A stretch of 64,000 nucleotides of DNA from Endomychus coccineus (taxonomy: Eukaryota > Arthropoda > Insecta > Coleoptera > Endomychidae). The notes below the pieces were generated by a model. It was not told the origin of the DNA, searched no databases, and was given only the letters and a program-made list of their open reading frames with translations. Below, one piece after another: positions 44,455-53,945 of the stretch (its first letter is position 1; each line of letters starts with the position of its first letter). Made by a program: the position numbers and the translations under genes. The stretch is taken from the NCBI GenBank assembly GCA_958510875.1, contig OY294068.1, positions 159,128,388-159,192,387 on the forward strand. Reading direction: 5' to 3'.

Positions 44455-44712
44455 TTTGATTGATTTCTCCATCACTTCAGCCATCACAGATAACAGTGCA
44501 CAGGATCTATAATTATTAGGGAGGGTCTTCTTCCTTTGTTTTGGAATTGGTTGAACTCTAGCTGTCTTTTAGCTGGAAGGAAACACACCAAGTTTGTATG
44601 AAAAGTTAAAAAACCTGCAGAAAACTGGTGTTAATTCAGGTGCACATTCATTGAGAACGACAGGTTGAATTTCGTCTGGCCTCAAAGACTTTTCGATATT
44701 CTCCAAATAGAA
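44455..44712 (-). pseudogene. LINE fragment, start of RT domain
   Basis: The minus strand reads ILENIEKSLRPDEIQPVVLN, ECAPELTPVFCRFFNFSYKL, a stop, KTARVQPIPKQRKK and LLSVMAEVMEKSI. It belongs to the same family as 39330-39665 in the larger LINE (ECAPELTTVF ... KTARVQPIQKIRK), but is better preserved. No other part of the LINE is here. Confidence 0.85.
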
Positions 44713-44717
44713 CGATG

Positions 44718-44938
44718 GATGTAGTGGTGATAGGATGAGGAAAGAAACGAGATCTTTCTGTAGCTACGCAAATGAACAAGCGTTTTCAATTCGAAATAAC
44801 AGGTATCTATTTTAGGAGCACTTTCTTCCGCTTTTTATGTCCGGTGAAGATGGGATGAGCTCAAATAATTATTTTTCGTCAAACAAACGGAGTGAGATCA
44901 TATCTTGGTTGCAGTTGTTAATGTGTACTTAATTGGTA
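44718..44938 (+). repeat. ~205-bp direct repeat, copy 2
   Basis: Second copy of 44227-44431, with about 15 extra bases near GGGATGAGCTCAAATAATTA. Confidence 0.8.
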
Positions 44939-45529
44939 ATTTTTTTTTCACATGGTGCAATCATGATTGAAATCATTGCACAGTTTTTGAACTTACATTT
45001 CTACCTTTTTTATTTATGGATCAACACATATTATACGAAACTATTATTGATTCTAATACGATATCAATGAGTTGCTTTGTATTAAGTTGAAGCTATCTCA
45101 AAGGCCTGCCAAAATGTGGGTAGTTTCCAGAATCTACAAATGTAAGAGCCAATGATGCCATTGAATTCCTAAAATTCAGTGAATGAAGGTATGTTTGGGA
45201 ACCACAATTCCATAAGAAAGGTGCTGCATTTTTTGAAGAATGATATGTTTAGCGGAAAGATGAGATCTTCAAATATCTTGATCTCAAGCCCAATAATATT
45301 AGTACCATTGGAAAAGAAGGTATCATTAAGTTTGAATTTATATTGATAGCGTTATCAATAGAATGGTACTGTTTGTTAGAAAGAAGAAATAATGTTTTAA
45401 GTTTTATATTTTAAAAAATAAAAACAAATAACGAAACATAACATTCATTATAGAAATAGAGAAAACGGCTTACGCGGAAAATTCGAAAGGTAAATCAAAT
45501 AACAAAACAACTGAATTCCATGTAACGTC
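44939..45529. other. 3' flank of the secreted-protein gene; no other feature
   Basis: No canonical AATAAA was found on the minus strand within ~100 bp of the stop; an AATATAAAA-like stretch lies at about 45400-45410. Otherwise nothing recognised. Confidence 0.4.
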
Positions 45530-46390
45530 CTAATGTTTTCCATGGCCGCCTCCACCACCGCCGCCACCATGTCCACCTCCACCTCCACCGCCTCCACCTC
45601 CGTTCTTGAATCCGTATTCCTTTCCACCGGAACTTCCTCCTTTTTTCGCATAATCATCGTGATGAGAGTGATGACTTTCATGTCCATGATGACCTTTGTG
45701 TCCCTTGTGATCTTCGTCGTAATGTCCCTTGGCGGAATTTCCCTTCTTCCCGTAGTGATCATCATGGTAGCCGGACTTATGTCCGCCTCCCTTCTTGTGG
45801 TGACCTCCTTTGCTTCCGTGATGACCGTGATGACCACCGTGTTTGGAATGATGGCCAGATTTGTGGTAATCATCGTAAAACTTGTGATTTTTATGATAAT
45901 CGTCTTTGTGAGATTTGTGATGATACCCGGTTGTTTTCGATCCTTTCTTGTGACCTTTTTTCTCGCCAAATTTGCCTCCCTTGGAACTTTTGCCAGAAGC
46001 GTGATGCTCGCCGTAATGTCCGGCCTCATCGTGATGACCCTTTTCATGTCCTCCTTTTTCGGCGTGATGTCCTGCCTTGAATTCTTTTCCATGCTTTCCA
46101 TGGCCACCTTTGTCGTGATGATGACCAGATTTGTAACCTTTGTCACCCTTTCCGCCGTGACTAGAATGGTGCTCTGCATGGCTGGATTTTCCTCCACCGG
46201 ATTCGTGACTGCTTGCATGTCCGTGACCACCGCCTCCACCGCCACCACCGCCGTGACCTCCATGACCCGACGCCGCTACTTCAAGATCGTAACTAGCTAA
46301 TTCTTTTTCATCATCGCCTTTGTTTGTAGTTCTAGCCGCTACAAAAATAGCGACTAGACAAAGATTGATAAGAAATAGGTATGCTCTCAT
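45530..46390 (-). CDS. Secreted Gly/His/Lys-rich protein (cuticle- or matrix-like), 286 aa
   Basis: The only intact, convincing host gene here. From ATG at 46390 the protein starts with a signal peptide (MRAYLFLINLCLVAIFVAA, cleavage predicted after about residue 19), then a short acidic stretch (GDDEKELASYDLE), a run of nine Gly, a long body of His, Gly, Lys, Ser, Asp and Tyr in loose repeats (HHDKGGHGKHGKE, DDYHKSGHHSKHGG), and a Gly-rich C-terminus ending GGHGKH. The mature part appears to lack Cys and Trp. An in-frame ATG 13 codons upstream (46429) is rejected because the promoter places transcription start at ~46419. No intron is needed. The function is not known. Low-complexity secreted proteins of this sort occur in insect cuticle, egg shell, silk or metal-binding secretions; His clusters could bind metal or buffer pH-dependent assembly. 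Long open frames on both other frames and the opposite strand are composition artefacts. Confidence 0.9.
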   Translation of the reverse strand: MRAYLFLINLCLVAIFVAARTTNKGDDEKELASYDLEVAASGHGGHGGGGGGGGGHGHASSHESGGGKSSHAEHHSSHGGKGDKGYKSGHHHDKGGHGKHGKEFKAGHHAEKGGHEKGHHDEAGHYGEHHASGKSSKGGKFGEKKGHKKGSKTTGYHHKSHKDDYHKNHKFYDDYHKSGHHSKHGGHHGHHGSKGGHHKKGGGHKSGYHDDHYGKKGNSAKGHYDEDHKGHKGHHGHESHHSHHDDYAKKGGSSGGKEYGFKNGGGGGGGGGGHGGGGGGGGHGKH

Positions 46391-46416
46391 CTTATTTGGT
46401 ACACTAGGAGCACTCA

Positions 46417-46450
46417 ACTGATTAAACATAAGCCTTGTTGACTATTTATA
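46417..46450 (-). promoter_or_regulatory. TATA box and TCAGT initiator of the Gly/His/Lys-rich gene
   Basis: TATAAATA on the minus strand (46450-46443) is followed 31 nt later by the A of TCAGT (46419), the arthropod initiator consensus at the expected spacing. This gives a ~29-nt 5' UTR before ATG 46390 and excludes the upstream ATG. Confidence 0.8.
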
Positions 46451-47779
46451 CGATCAATATTTCCTCACTTGGATATTCCGTTTTCGCGGTAGATTTAACG
46501 TTATTACGAAGGTATAGCCGTGTAATATCTCATTGTTTTTTGTCATCTTTACCGGATTTTATCTTTATGTAATAGGGCTTTCACTAGTGTTGCACTTTAT
46601 TGCTTGGTTGAGTTGCATTACTTAATTTAATAGTGTAACACTTTGCTGACAGAAGTAGAACATTGAAAAAAGTTTAGAATAACTGTATAGTTTGCGCAAT
46701 TCTAATAATTGATACTAAAATCTAATCCACAGCATGAATTTGAAGTTGAACACTGATATATCATTCTGAAATATTGTGAATGCTCTTCACAAAGGGTAGA
46801 TGAAGCGATAGCCCTTCAGAACCAGCATGATGTAAGTCCATCATGTGAAATTGAGATAATTGACTGTAAATATTAACTTAATATTCACATATACTGTTCT
46901 TAAAAAATTGCTATCCATGAATTTTAAGGCAATTCGAATATAGAACTTGTAAGATATTAGAGTGAAAATATGAACACCATTCAGCCTTGTAAAACTAAAC
47001 CAGGCACAATGACTTACGCTTGAAATTAAACTATTTTTTTAACTCAATTTTTTCAGATAAACACATACGTGAAGAAATTGATGGACTCTCTTTCAGGTAC
47101 GCTTAATCTCGAATAGAATCCAGAAATCCAATTTCCTCCTCTCGCTCTTAAAATTTTTGAGTAATTTTTCTGATAAATGGGCGGAATAAACTGTACAAGA
47201 GTCAGAATATAAATCTCCTGAACGTCGGGGCAGTTAGAAGACCCTTGTTCAAATTCTCCAAATTCACGGCTAAAATATTATCTGACTTGTCCTATATAAG
47301 CTGGTGTAATATTTCTCATCGATTATTGTATATTTGCTCTTGTGAAGAGCCGCCATTGTATGTTATACCAATTCACAGGCTGACCATCGGAAATGTTAGA
47401 CCTTTAAGTAATGAATTTTGCAAAATGTTTTGGGCCTTGCTTCCGCTATAGCTTCATAAGAGTTGTCTGGAACATAGGTGATTGAATCTCTACCGAAGTA
47501 TCGATAATTTGACAGCAAGAAGTGGCCAGATTGATTGATATTATTTGCAAACTTCAGCAGTTTTACTCGCTCATTGAATATGGAATCTGTTCATTATGTA
47601 CTTTGGTGGCGTTGATAGGTCACAAGGTCGTGATCGCTCACTGTGCAAAGACTTCCACAATTTTGCAGTTCGATGGGAAAATGAATGCCATTCCAAGCAT
47701 ATTGTATGTGAAACCGAAACCATATGTATGTGCGATTGGTGATCGATCGGAATCGTGCAGGTCGTAGAAGCTTATGTAC
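46451..47779. other. Upstream region; no other recognisable feature
   Basis: Includes distal upstream sequence of the secreted-protein gene. Plus frames at 47245-47451 and 47522-47767 are anonymous; the latter may overlap the eroded end of the transposase below. Confidence 0.4.
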
Positions 47780-48260
47780 ATGATCTTATTCAAAAAACTG
47801 TTGTTACTTTTGCCATGTTAGGGAGAATAAGTTCAATCTACCCACAAAGATATGACGCTGCAACAAATGCTACTCGTATAACATCTGCGTTATAACTGGT
47901 TGCATTCAAATTAACCCGAAGGAGAATCGAAGGTGACTTACTAACAAATTACATTGCACCCCAAATCATCACTTCAGGTGCAAGGAACAGAAAGGCACCA
48001 AACAGATAGTTGTAATTTCCCCCGTTCCTCACAGAAACGTCTCACCTTCCTCCGTTCATCATGGCCCACAAACAGGAGACTACATGATGCCATTCCTGTA
48101 CCTACTGTAATTGTTCGTTACACAATTTCTGCCTGCGGACACGAGGAATTGGAGTAAGCGGTAGACATATACGCACGTTACAGACACTCATCTGAAAAAT
48201 ACAGTGCATTACGGCGACACGGCCCAGTAATTGTACTACCGAATAACTTCGGGCGAAAGT
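47780..48260 (-). pseudogene. Decayed Tc1-family transposase fragment
   Basis: The minus strand shows ALYFSDECL (first Asp block), CSLLFVGHDERRKVRRF, then GNYNYLFGAFLFLAPEVMIW, GAM and KSPSILLRVNLNATSYNADV. The order 'FSDE ... GHDGRRxVxRR ... VMxWGAI ... KSPLxxLxGTLxAxxYxxxV' is the central part of a Tc1-type transposase. The DNA-binding part and the last two catalytic residues are not recognisable. Confidence 0.7.
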
Positions 48261-49104
48261 GTATAAGTTAATTTAGGTCGGAAGGGTTTACGGACGAAGT
48301 ACTAATTGTAGCATCCTTTCACGTGATCTGAGTTAAACTTGATAATTTTTTATGTTTCGGTTCATTCTAGAATAATTCTTCATAATTGAATGTCAATAAA
48401 AGTATTATCCAAAGACGAAGTTGTTTTATAATTATTCACAGTTCCTATGTTAGGACAGGTTGGCAGAATTCAAGTTTAATTGAGTTTCGTATTTAAACAA
48501 GATATCTGTAAATTCATATGCCAAACTTGAGAAGGTGATTATAAATGGAAAAAAAATCCGAAAACCGTGCAATGAAGAGATACGACGCTTTGATGATGGG
48601 GCTCAATGATGATTTTGTTTTATATTTCAGTAACCATAATATGCTAATCTTTCAATTCTATCAGTTTGAGTAATATCGATGAAAGAAATTGTTATTTGTT
48701 ACCAGTCGACGGAATTTCTTTCCAGTGGCGTCGCTTTGGAACACATGTATTACATTTTCCATTTGCCTATATTTTCAATCGCATCAATTTTGTTCATTTC
48801 AACATTGTTTATGATTTTTTTTAGGTTATTTTTGCTCCAAAAAATATTGTCAAAAATGTTCATCAGACGAACCATTTTTGGGAAGAACCGACTTGAAAAA
48901 GGCCGTGTAATCTCTCATTTAAAATAATAAATTAATGGAATTGTCAAAGGAATCTTTGAAACTTCATGGTGACAATTAAATTTTGCTATCAATATCTGTT
49001 ACGTTGACTTAAGGTGTAATTTTGCTGTAGCTTCATTTGCAGAATTTATTGATTCCGATCAGAAGCATTCTATAACACAAGTGTTTTGAAATGTTTCCTC
49101 TTAC
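48261..49104. other. No recognisable feature
   Basis: Anonymous hydrophobic plus frame 48679-48927; no support for a gene. Confidence 0.4.
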
Positions 49105-50165
49105 ATTATGACAGAATACAAATGTGCTGGAATGTCCGATATGCATTCCATATACGGCAAAGCTAATGGTTGTAGTCATGAAGCTCTCAGATTTTACCAA
49201 GATGCACCAAAATTTTACCAAAATTATTTGCTTCATCATATCAACGCTTGAGGCGCAAAGAACCGATTGCGACAGAAATCGTACCACTAAGAATGCATAT
49301 GTACAATGAAGTATTAAATATTCTCCTAACCCAGGAATTAGAACCAGGAGACTGGCTTTGATGGTCAACGTACCTAAGAATTTTGTAATGAGAATTCTGT
49401 ATGAGCAGTTGATTCTTGTCAGAAAGAATCGATTGCGACAAAAAGTATACCACTAGGAATTCATATGTAGAAGAACGTGTTTCAAATATTCTTTCAACAC
49501 AAGAAATAGAACCATCAGAGCAGTCGCTGATTTACAACGCCTTGAAGCTCTTAAATCGCAAGATTTCTAACTCCGATTAGATTTTAGTCAACGGATGCAA
49601 TTGAAAACCCTACAAGGCTGCCATCTCCTTCCAATTTATTCACTGATGAAGCCGACTTCACGAGGGAAGGAATTGTGAATTACCAAAACAGTCACATTTG
49701 GGCAGGCGAAAATTTCCATGCATATTTTGGAGCAGCATTTCAAAACAATTTTTTGATAAATGGGGATGATACAAAATCATCCAATTGGACCTTCAATAAT
49801 GCCTCGTTCCTTAAATGATGAAATGTATTTGATCGTTTTGGAAAAATATCTTACAGATCTCTTAGATAATGTGCCAAACGCAATTAGATTAGCAAGCTGG
49901 TTCACGCACCTCCCCATCAGAAGTGGATAGGCTGTAACGGTTCTGTTGCGTGGCCTCCTAATTCACCCGAATTACATATGTTAGATTTTTTTATTGGGGT
50001 TATCTGAAATCAATGGTGTAATCGGCTTCAGTGGGAAACGAGTGTGATCTTGAACAAAAGATAATAGAACAATGCGAGAAGATTCGGAATGAGAAAAGAT
50101 TATTTGAACAAGTACAAAACCTGAGGAATCTGCTAGAATGTTGCATTGACATGAATATGTATTTG
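49105..50165 (+). pseudogene. Decayed DUF4817-type DDE transposase, copy 3, with internal duplication
   Basis: The start reads MTEYKCAGMSDMHSIYGKAN and GCSHEALRFYQD, the N-terminal helix-turn-helix seen in insect DUF4817-type transposases. Then LFTDEADFTREGIVNYQNSH (first Asp), IWAGENFHA, later WIGCNGSVAWPPNSPELHML and DFF (third acidic residue region), and a remnant of the C-terminus. A segment with CGATTGCGACA, TACCACTA and GAATNCATATGTA is present twice (about 49265 and 49430), a ~168-bp tandem duplication inside the coding region. The middle Asp is lost. Many stops and shifts. Confidence 0.75.
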
Positions 50166-50564
50166 TTGATGTTTGTCATTTAATAATTATTTTGTGAATC
50201 GTTGGTTGATTAATGAAGCGCCGATGCTTTTAATTGAAGCATTCCGAACCATATGTTTACGTGAAATTATTTTCTTATTTTTTCGTGTATGACCCCCTCC
50301 TGTAGGGCATATGATTTTCTGGATATTACTATGATTATACTCAGTAAAATTGAAAGTAATAGTTATTTCTCTTATATCAAGGTGACAACTATCAAGAAGT
50401 AATAGTTTCCAATGTAGTTCAGAGCCTTAATATCGGAAAGATAGTGTAGTTTATGTTATTACTTAAAACACGAGGAATACGAGACTTCATGTTAAATTGA
50501 TCGATAATATATGATTAAATCATCTAGCAATGTTATGATATCTATATAAGTTGGTATGTAATAA
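50166..50564. other. No recognisable feature
   Basis: AT-rich spacer. Confidence 0.4.
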
Positions 50565-50690
50565 TAATAACGTTTATTTCAATATGCAGATAGTCACAAT
50601 ACAAAAGTTCAATAATTTTGTATTAATAAATAAACGAACAATACTCACAGAAGCCGTAGCTTGTGCCTGAGGTAATGTATGAATATATAC
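50565..50690 (-). mobile_element. LINE 3' end with (TTA)n tail
   Basis: On the minus strand, CCTCAGGCACAAGCTACGGC ... GAAATAAACG ends in TTATTATTA. This is a typical insect LINE 3' UTR terminus without coding sequence. Confidence 0.55.
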
Positions 50691-50745
50691 ACATGCATAC
50701 TACACACATACATATATATATACACACATATATCTACATTATAGT
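50690..50745 (+). repeat. CA/TA-rich microsatellite
   Basis: Imperfect ATACACACATA / TATATATA sequence next to the LINE 3' end. Confidence 0.7.
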
Positions 50746-51426
50746 GACATATTTAGATTAAGTAATATGATAATAATAATAACTTAATCAACTTATATTT
50801 CCCCCTATAACTTCATAGATCATAAAATTAGTTATCTCTGCAATAAATCATGTTATTACTAGGAGTTAAACTTGATTAAGTTTATTACATACAACTGCTC
50901 AGTAAACTATGTTCTCAGTTTCAATACAAATCTCTTGTAATATGCAATAATTCTTTCACACAATGAATACTGATGCTTGATAGTACCTGATACCAGCTAC
51001 GAGTATACTGTATCATTTCTGTTTCCAATAATCTACTCAAATTTTGTTTATATACTTTAAACCGTTTTCAATATCCGCTCTTGTAAAACAATTTCTTCGC
51101 GTTTATATTCCCACACAAGCAAGGCATACATAAAATAAAAGATAAATTCTTCATTTACAACTTTATTACATGTTTGTCGTTGCTATCGTCACTCACAAAA
51201 CCTACCGCCATAAAATGTAATGTAAATGTGGCAAAGTTAGTTGGGCTCTAGAGCTATTAATTCCTCCAGCGTACGCTGTTTAGATTTCTTTCTATGTAAC
51301 TGATTGAATATACGATGAAACTATGTATGTCACTAGAAAAGATTAAGCAATTATGATAATATGTTGAGATGTGTTCATTTGTATTCGTTGTGGAAGCGGA
51401 ATTGAATGAAACTTGTATCAACATAG
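50746..51426. other. No recognisable feature
   Basis: AT-rich; no gene or repeat recognised. Confidence 0.4.
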
Positions 51427-52237
51427 TAGTCTAGGCTGTAAGCTGGGGAAAAAGGCCAAATAATAACTTTTATTAAGAAGGTGGAATCTGAAAAAATTTT
51501 TGCATGATGTTTTATGAACCCCAAAAGTAATTCGTGATACGATAACGCTATGCCCTTGGCCCCCCTTCACCTACAGAAGGTTAAAATTTACCCATTTCTA
51601 CCCCTCCTATATTAGACGTTATATGATCTATTCAAAAAATGAGAATTGAGCTCCGAAAATAGTATCTAGAATGTTTTAGGGTCGCTGATCACGAATCCGA
51701 GGTCGGTTACCGGAGAACTCAACCGGAGACCAGAGAATAGGAAACATTTGAGTTTTTCATTTTCCGGCCTCTTGATGTATTTGAAAAAATTACTGGGAAA
51801 TTGCAAAATTTTTCCGGTTTTTGCATATCCGATTGAATTTTCCGGGTAACCGACCTCGGATTCGTGATCAGCGACCACGAAATTACCTAGAGGCCATTTA
51901 GAAGTCGAAAATGAAAAGTTTGAAAAATGACAGGAAAATAGCCAAATTTTTCCGATTTTCTGGTCACCGGTTGAGTTTCTCGGGTAACCGACCTCGGATT
52001 CATGATCAGCGACCCAGAAAACCTCCTAGATACTAATTTCGGAGTTTAATTTTGATGTTTTGAATAAATCATATAACGTCTAATATTGAGATGGTAGAAA
52101 TGAAGGGGGGGGCGAGGGCATATCGTTATCGTATCACTACCTCTGGGGCGCAGAAAACATTAAGCAAACATTTTTTTTTCAGATTCCACCTTCTGAATAA
52201 AAGTTTTTTATTCTCCTAGCTTAAAGCCTAAGCCATA
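51427..52237. mobile_element. ~811-bp foldback (FB-E), GGTCGCTGA family
   Basis: Ends TAGTCTAGGCTGTAAGCTGG and, inverted, a diverged counterpart ending near 52237. GGTGGAATCTGAAAAAA near the left is inverted near the right (TTTTTTTTCAGATTCCACC). The core GGTCGCTGATCACGAATCCG lies at 51680, with inverse copies at 51868 and 52006 (138 bp apart). Each core is beside CGAGGTCGGTTACC or its inverse. No coding capacity. Confidence 0.9.
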
Positions 52238-52439
52238 GAGAATAATTTGCTTCTTCAGACTGAACAGTCAAGGCAGGCGATGGAGTAACTTATCAACTAT
52301 CTCCAGTGGAGATATGAATAGTCCGTTAGGAAATTTTTGGAGAACCAAGCTATTTCAACACCATCTCCTGGTGATGAATCACCGAGAACGGTCAACAGGT
52401 TTCGCTATCCAAAGAATCGAAAAGGCACGTTCTGTTGAA

Positions 52440-52515
52440 GAGCTCATGAGAGAGCGAAACAGCTTCCCGGAATTGGAAGACTTATTGTCACTGTTCCATC
52501 TTGAGAACCAAAACA
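52440..52515 (+). repeat. Dispersed ~75-bp repeat, copy 1 (GAGCTCATGAG motif)
   Basis: GAGCTCATGAGAGAGCGAAAC at 52440 and the following GGAAGACTTATTGTCACTGT match 53879-53945. A 69-codon plus frame (52314-52523) overlaps but has no recognisable domain. Confidence 0.7.
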
Positions 52516-53865
52516 TTCTCTAAAGCATGATTTTAGACAATATAGTCTATAATGCAAGACATGAACTCTTAGTAAAAAGTCAGTATGACGGTTATCGATA
52601 AGAGGCTTTGAGAAGATACGTAACGTAGCATACAACAGTACCGTTCAGTCTTAATGAGGCCTAGCGCCTATTAAATATTAGAATTCAACAGTTTCAACAC
52701 TTTCTTGCGGAATTCATATGTTGCACCTGTTCTCTAGGTGACCACGTGAGATTGGAAAGTGTTTCACCAGTGAATAAGCGTGTATAAGAGTGTTATGACT
52801 GAATAAAGTGCGTTGCGAAATGGATTCGTAAGTGAATGGTAATGTTGGTGCGTTTTAGGTCGTACATATAGTTTACTGATGTTTGTTAGTCGAATGTCGA
52901 ATAAATATTGCGCTCCCGGCTGCGAGGCAAATTACAACAATAGGCCGAAAGTTCGAATGTTAAGTTAATATAATAGCTTACGGAAATAATGGATATCGAC
53001 TGTCCCTGTGAAATATTCAATGATAACGATAATAATAACAGAACAACGTTCTCGTAGTGGTACCGCACCAAGTAAATTTGACAATTATTTTGAGATTACA
53101 AGAAATTGGATACAAAATATTCTATATTAAATGTGACAATAATAGCAAAGTCATGAACAATTTTTTTAAACATAACAAGTTAAGTATCATGTATCCTCTC
53201 ATCCAGTTGATAATTCAAGACCATTATTCTATGTATTCGATTGAGTTCAGATTGTCAAATGTATAAGGAATAATTGCTTAAATTCAAAATCTAATCAAAT
53301 TGTGCATTATCTCAACTTTGACTCGGGAGACAAGGGCATTGCCTCATTTTATGCTTTTAAAAAATGCATGGACCAGAACATGATAAATTGTTAAGCTTCG
53401 GATATTCTTTGAATTTGAAAGCACTCTATTATACATTTGGAACGTCAAAATATTAAGTTAGCAATTAGGTTATTCAATGAATATGTTATATAGCCTCTAC
53501 TCACTCTTCGCATGGAGGAGTGAACATTTATTGCACATTATTTACGTAGCCAAATATTACAACAAAAAATAGAAATGTGAAGTATGTAAGTTGAATTTGG
53601 CTTCCTCTAAAGAAGATTTATCAGTTATGTACTCTCATATATGGAAAATTTGAGTAGGGGTGGTTTATATTATCAAAAACACTTGTTCATTTTCTATAAA
53701 TGATTAAAAAATGACGCAGAACAGTTTCCTATAATTCTAAATAACATTCTCATTGGGACATCTGCTTTTCGGCAGAAGGTGTTGGAACACCTAGGCTCGG
53801 CAAACATGTACGAAGATGTTAATTATATCACTTCAGGAGATGGTTGATCAGTGAACACGTCCGCC
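52516..53865. other. No recognisable feature
   Basis: AT-rich. Plus frame 53057-53266 and minus frame 52886-53071 are anonymous. Confidence 0.4.
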
Positions 53866-53945
53866 TCGTCCCACTAACGAGCTCATGAGTAGAGCGAAAC
53901 CGCTGTCTGGGACTTGAAGACGTGTTGTTACTATTCAACCTGATG
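53866..53945 (+). repeat. Dispersed ~75-bp repeat, copy 2
   Basis: ACGAGCTCATGAGTAGAGCG, AAACCGCTGTCTGG and GAAGACGTGTTGTTACT correspond to 52440-52515. The element CTCGT ... ACGAG just upstream can form a small hairpin. Confidence 0.7.

Noticed and set aside
45448..46263. Minus-strand 271-codon frame in the second frame of the same gene
   Set aside because: It has no signal peptide or recognised domain; the TATA/initiator and signal peptide fit the 45530-46390 frame.
45533..46300. Plus-strand 255-codon frame opposite the Gly/His/Lys-rich gene
   Set aside because: It follows from the skewed codon composition of the real minus-strand gene; no promoter, family or domain supports it.
46391..46429. 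Upstream in-frame ATG giving 13 extra residues
   Set aside because: It lies 5' of the predicted transcription start at 46419 and would place a polar stretch before the signal peptide.
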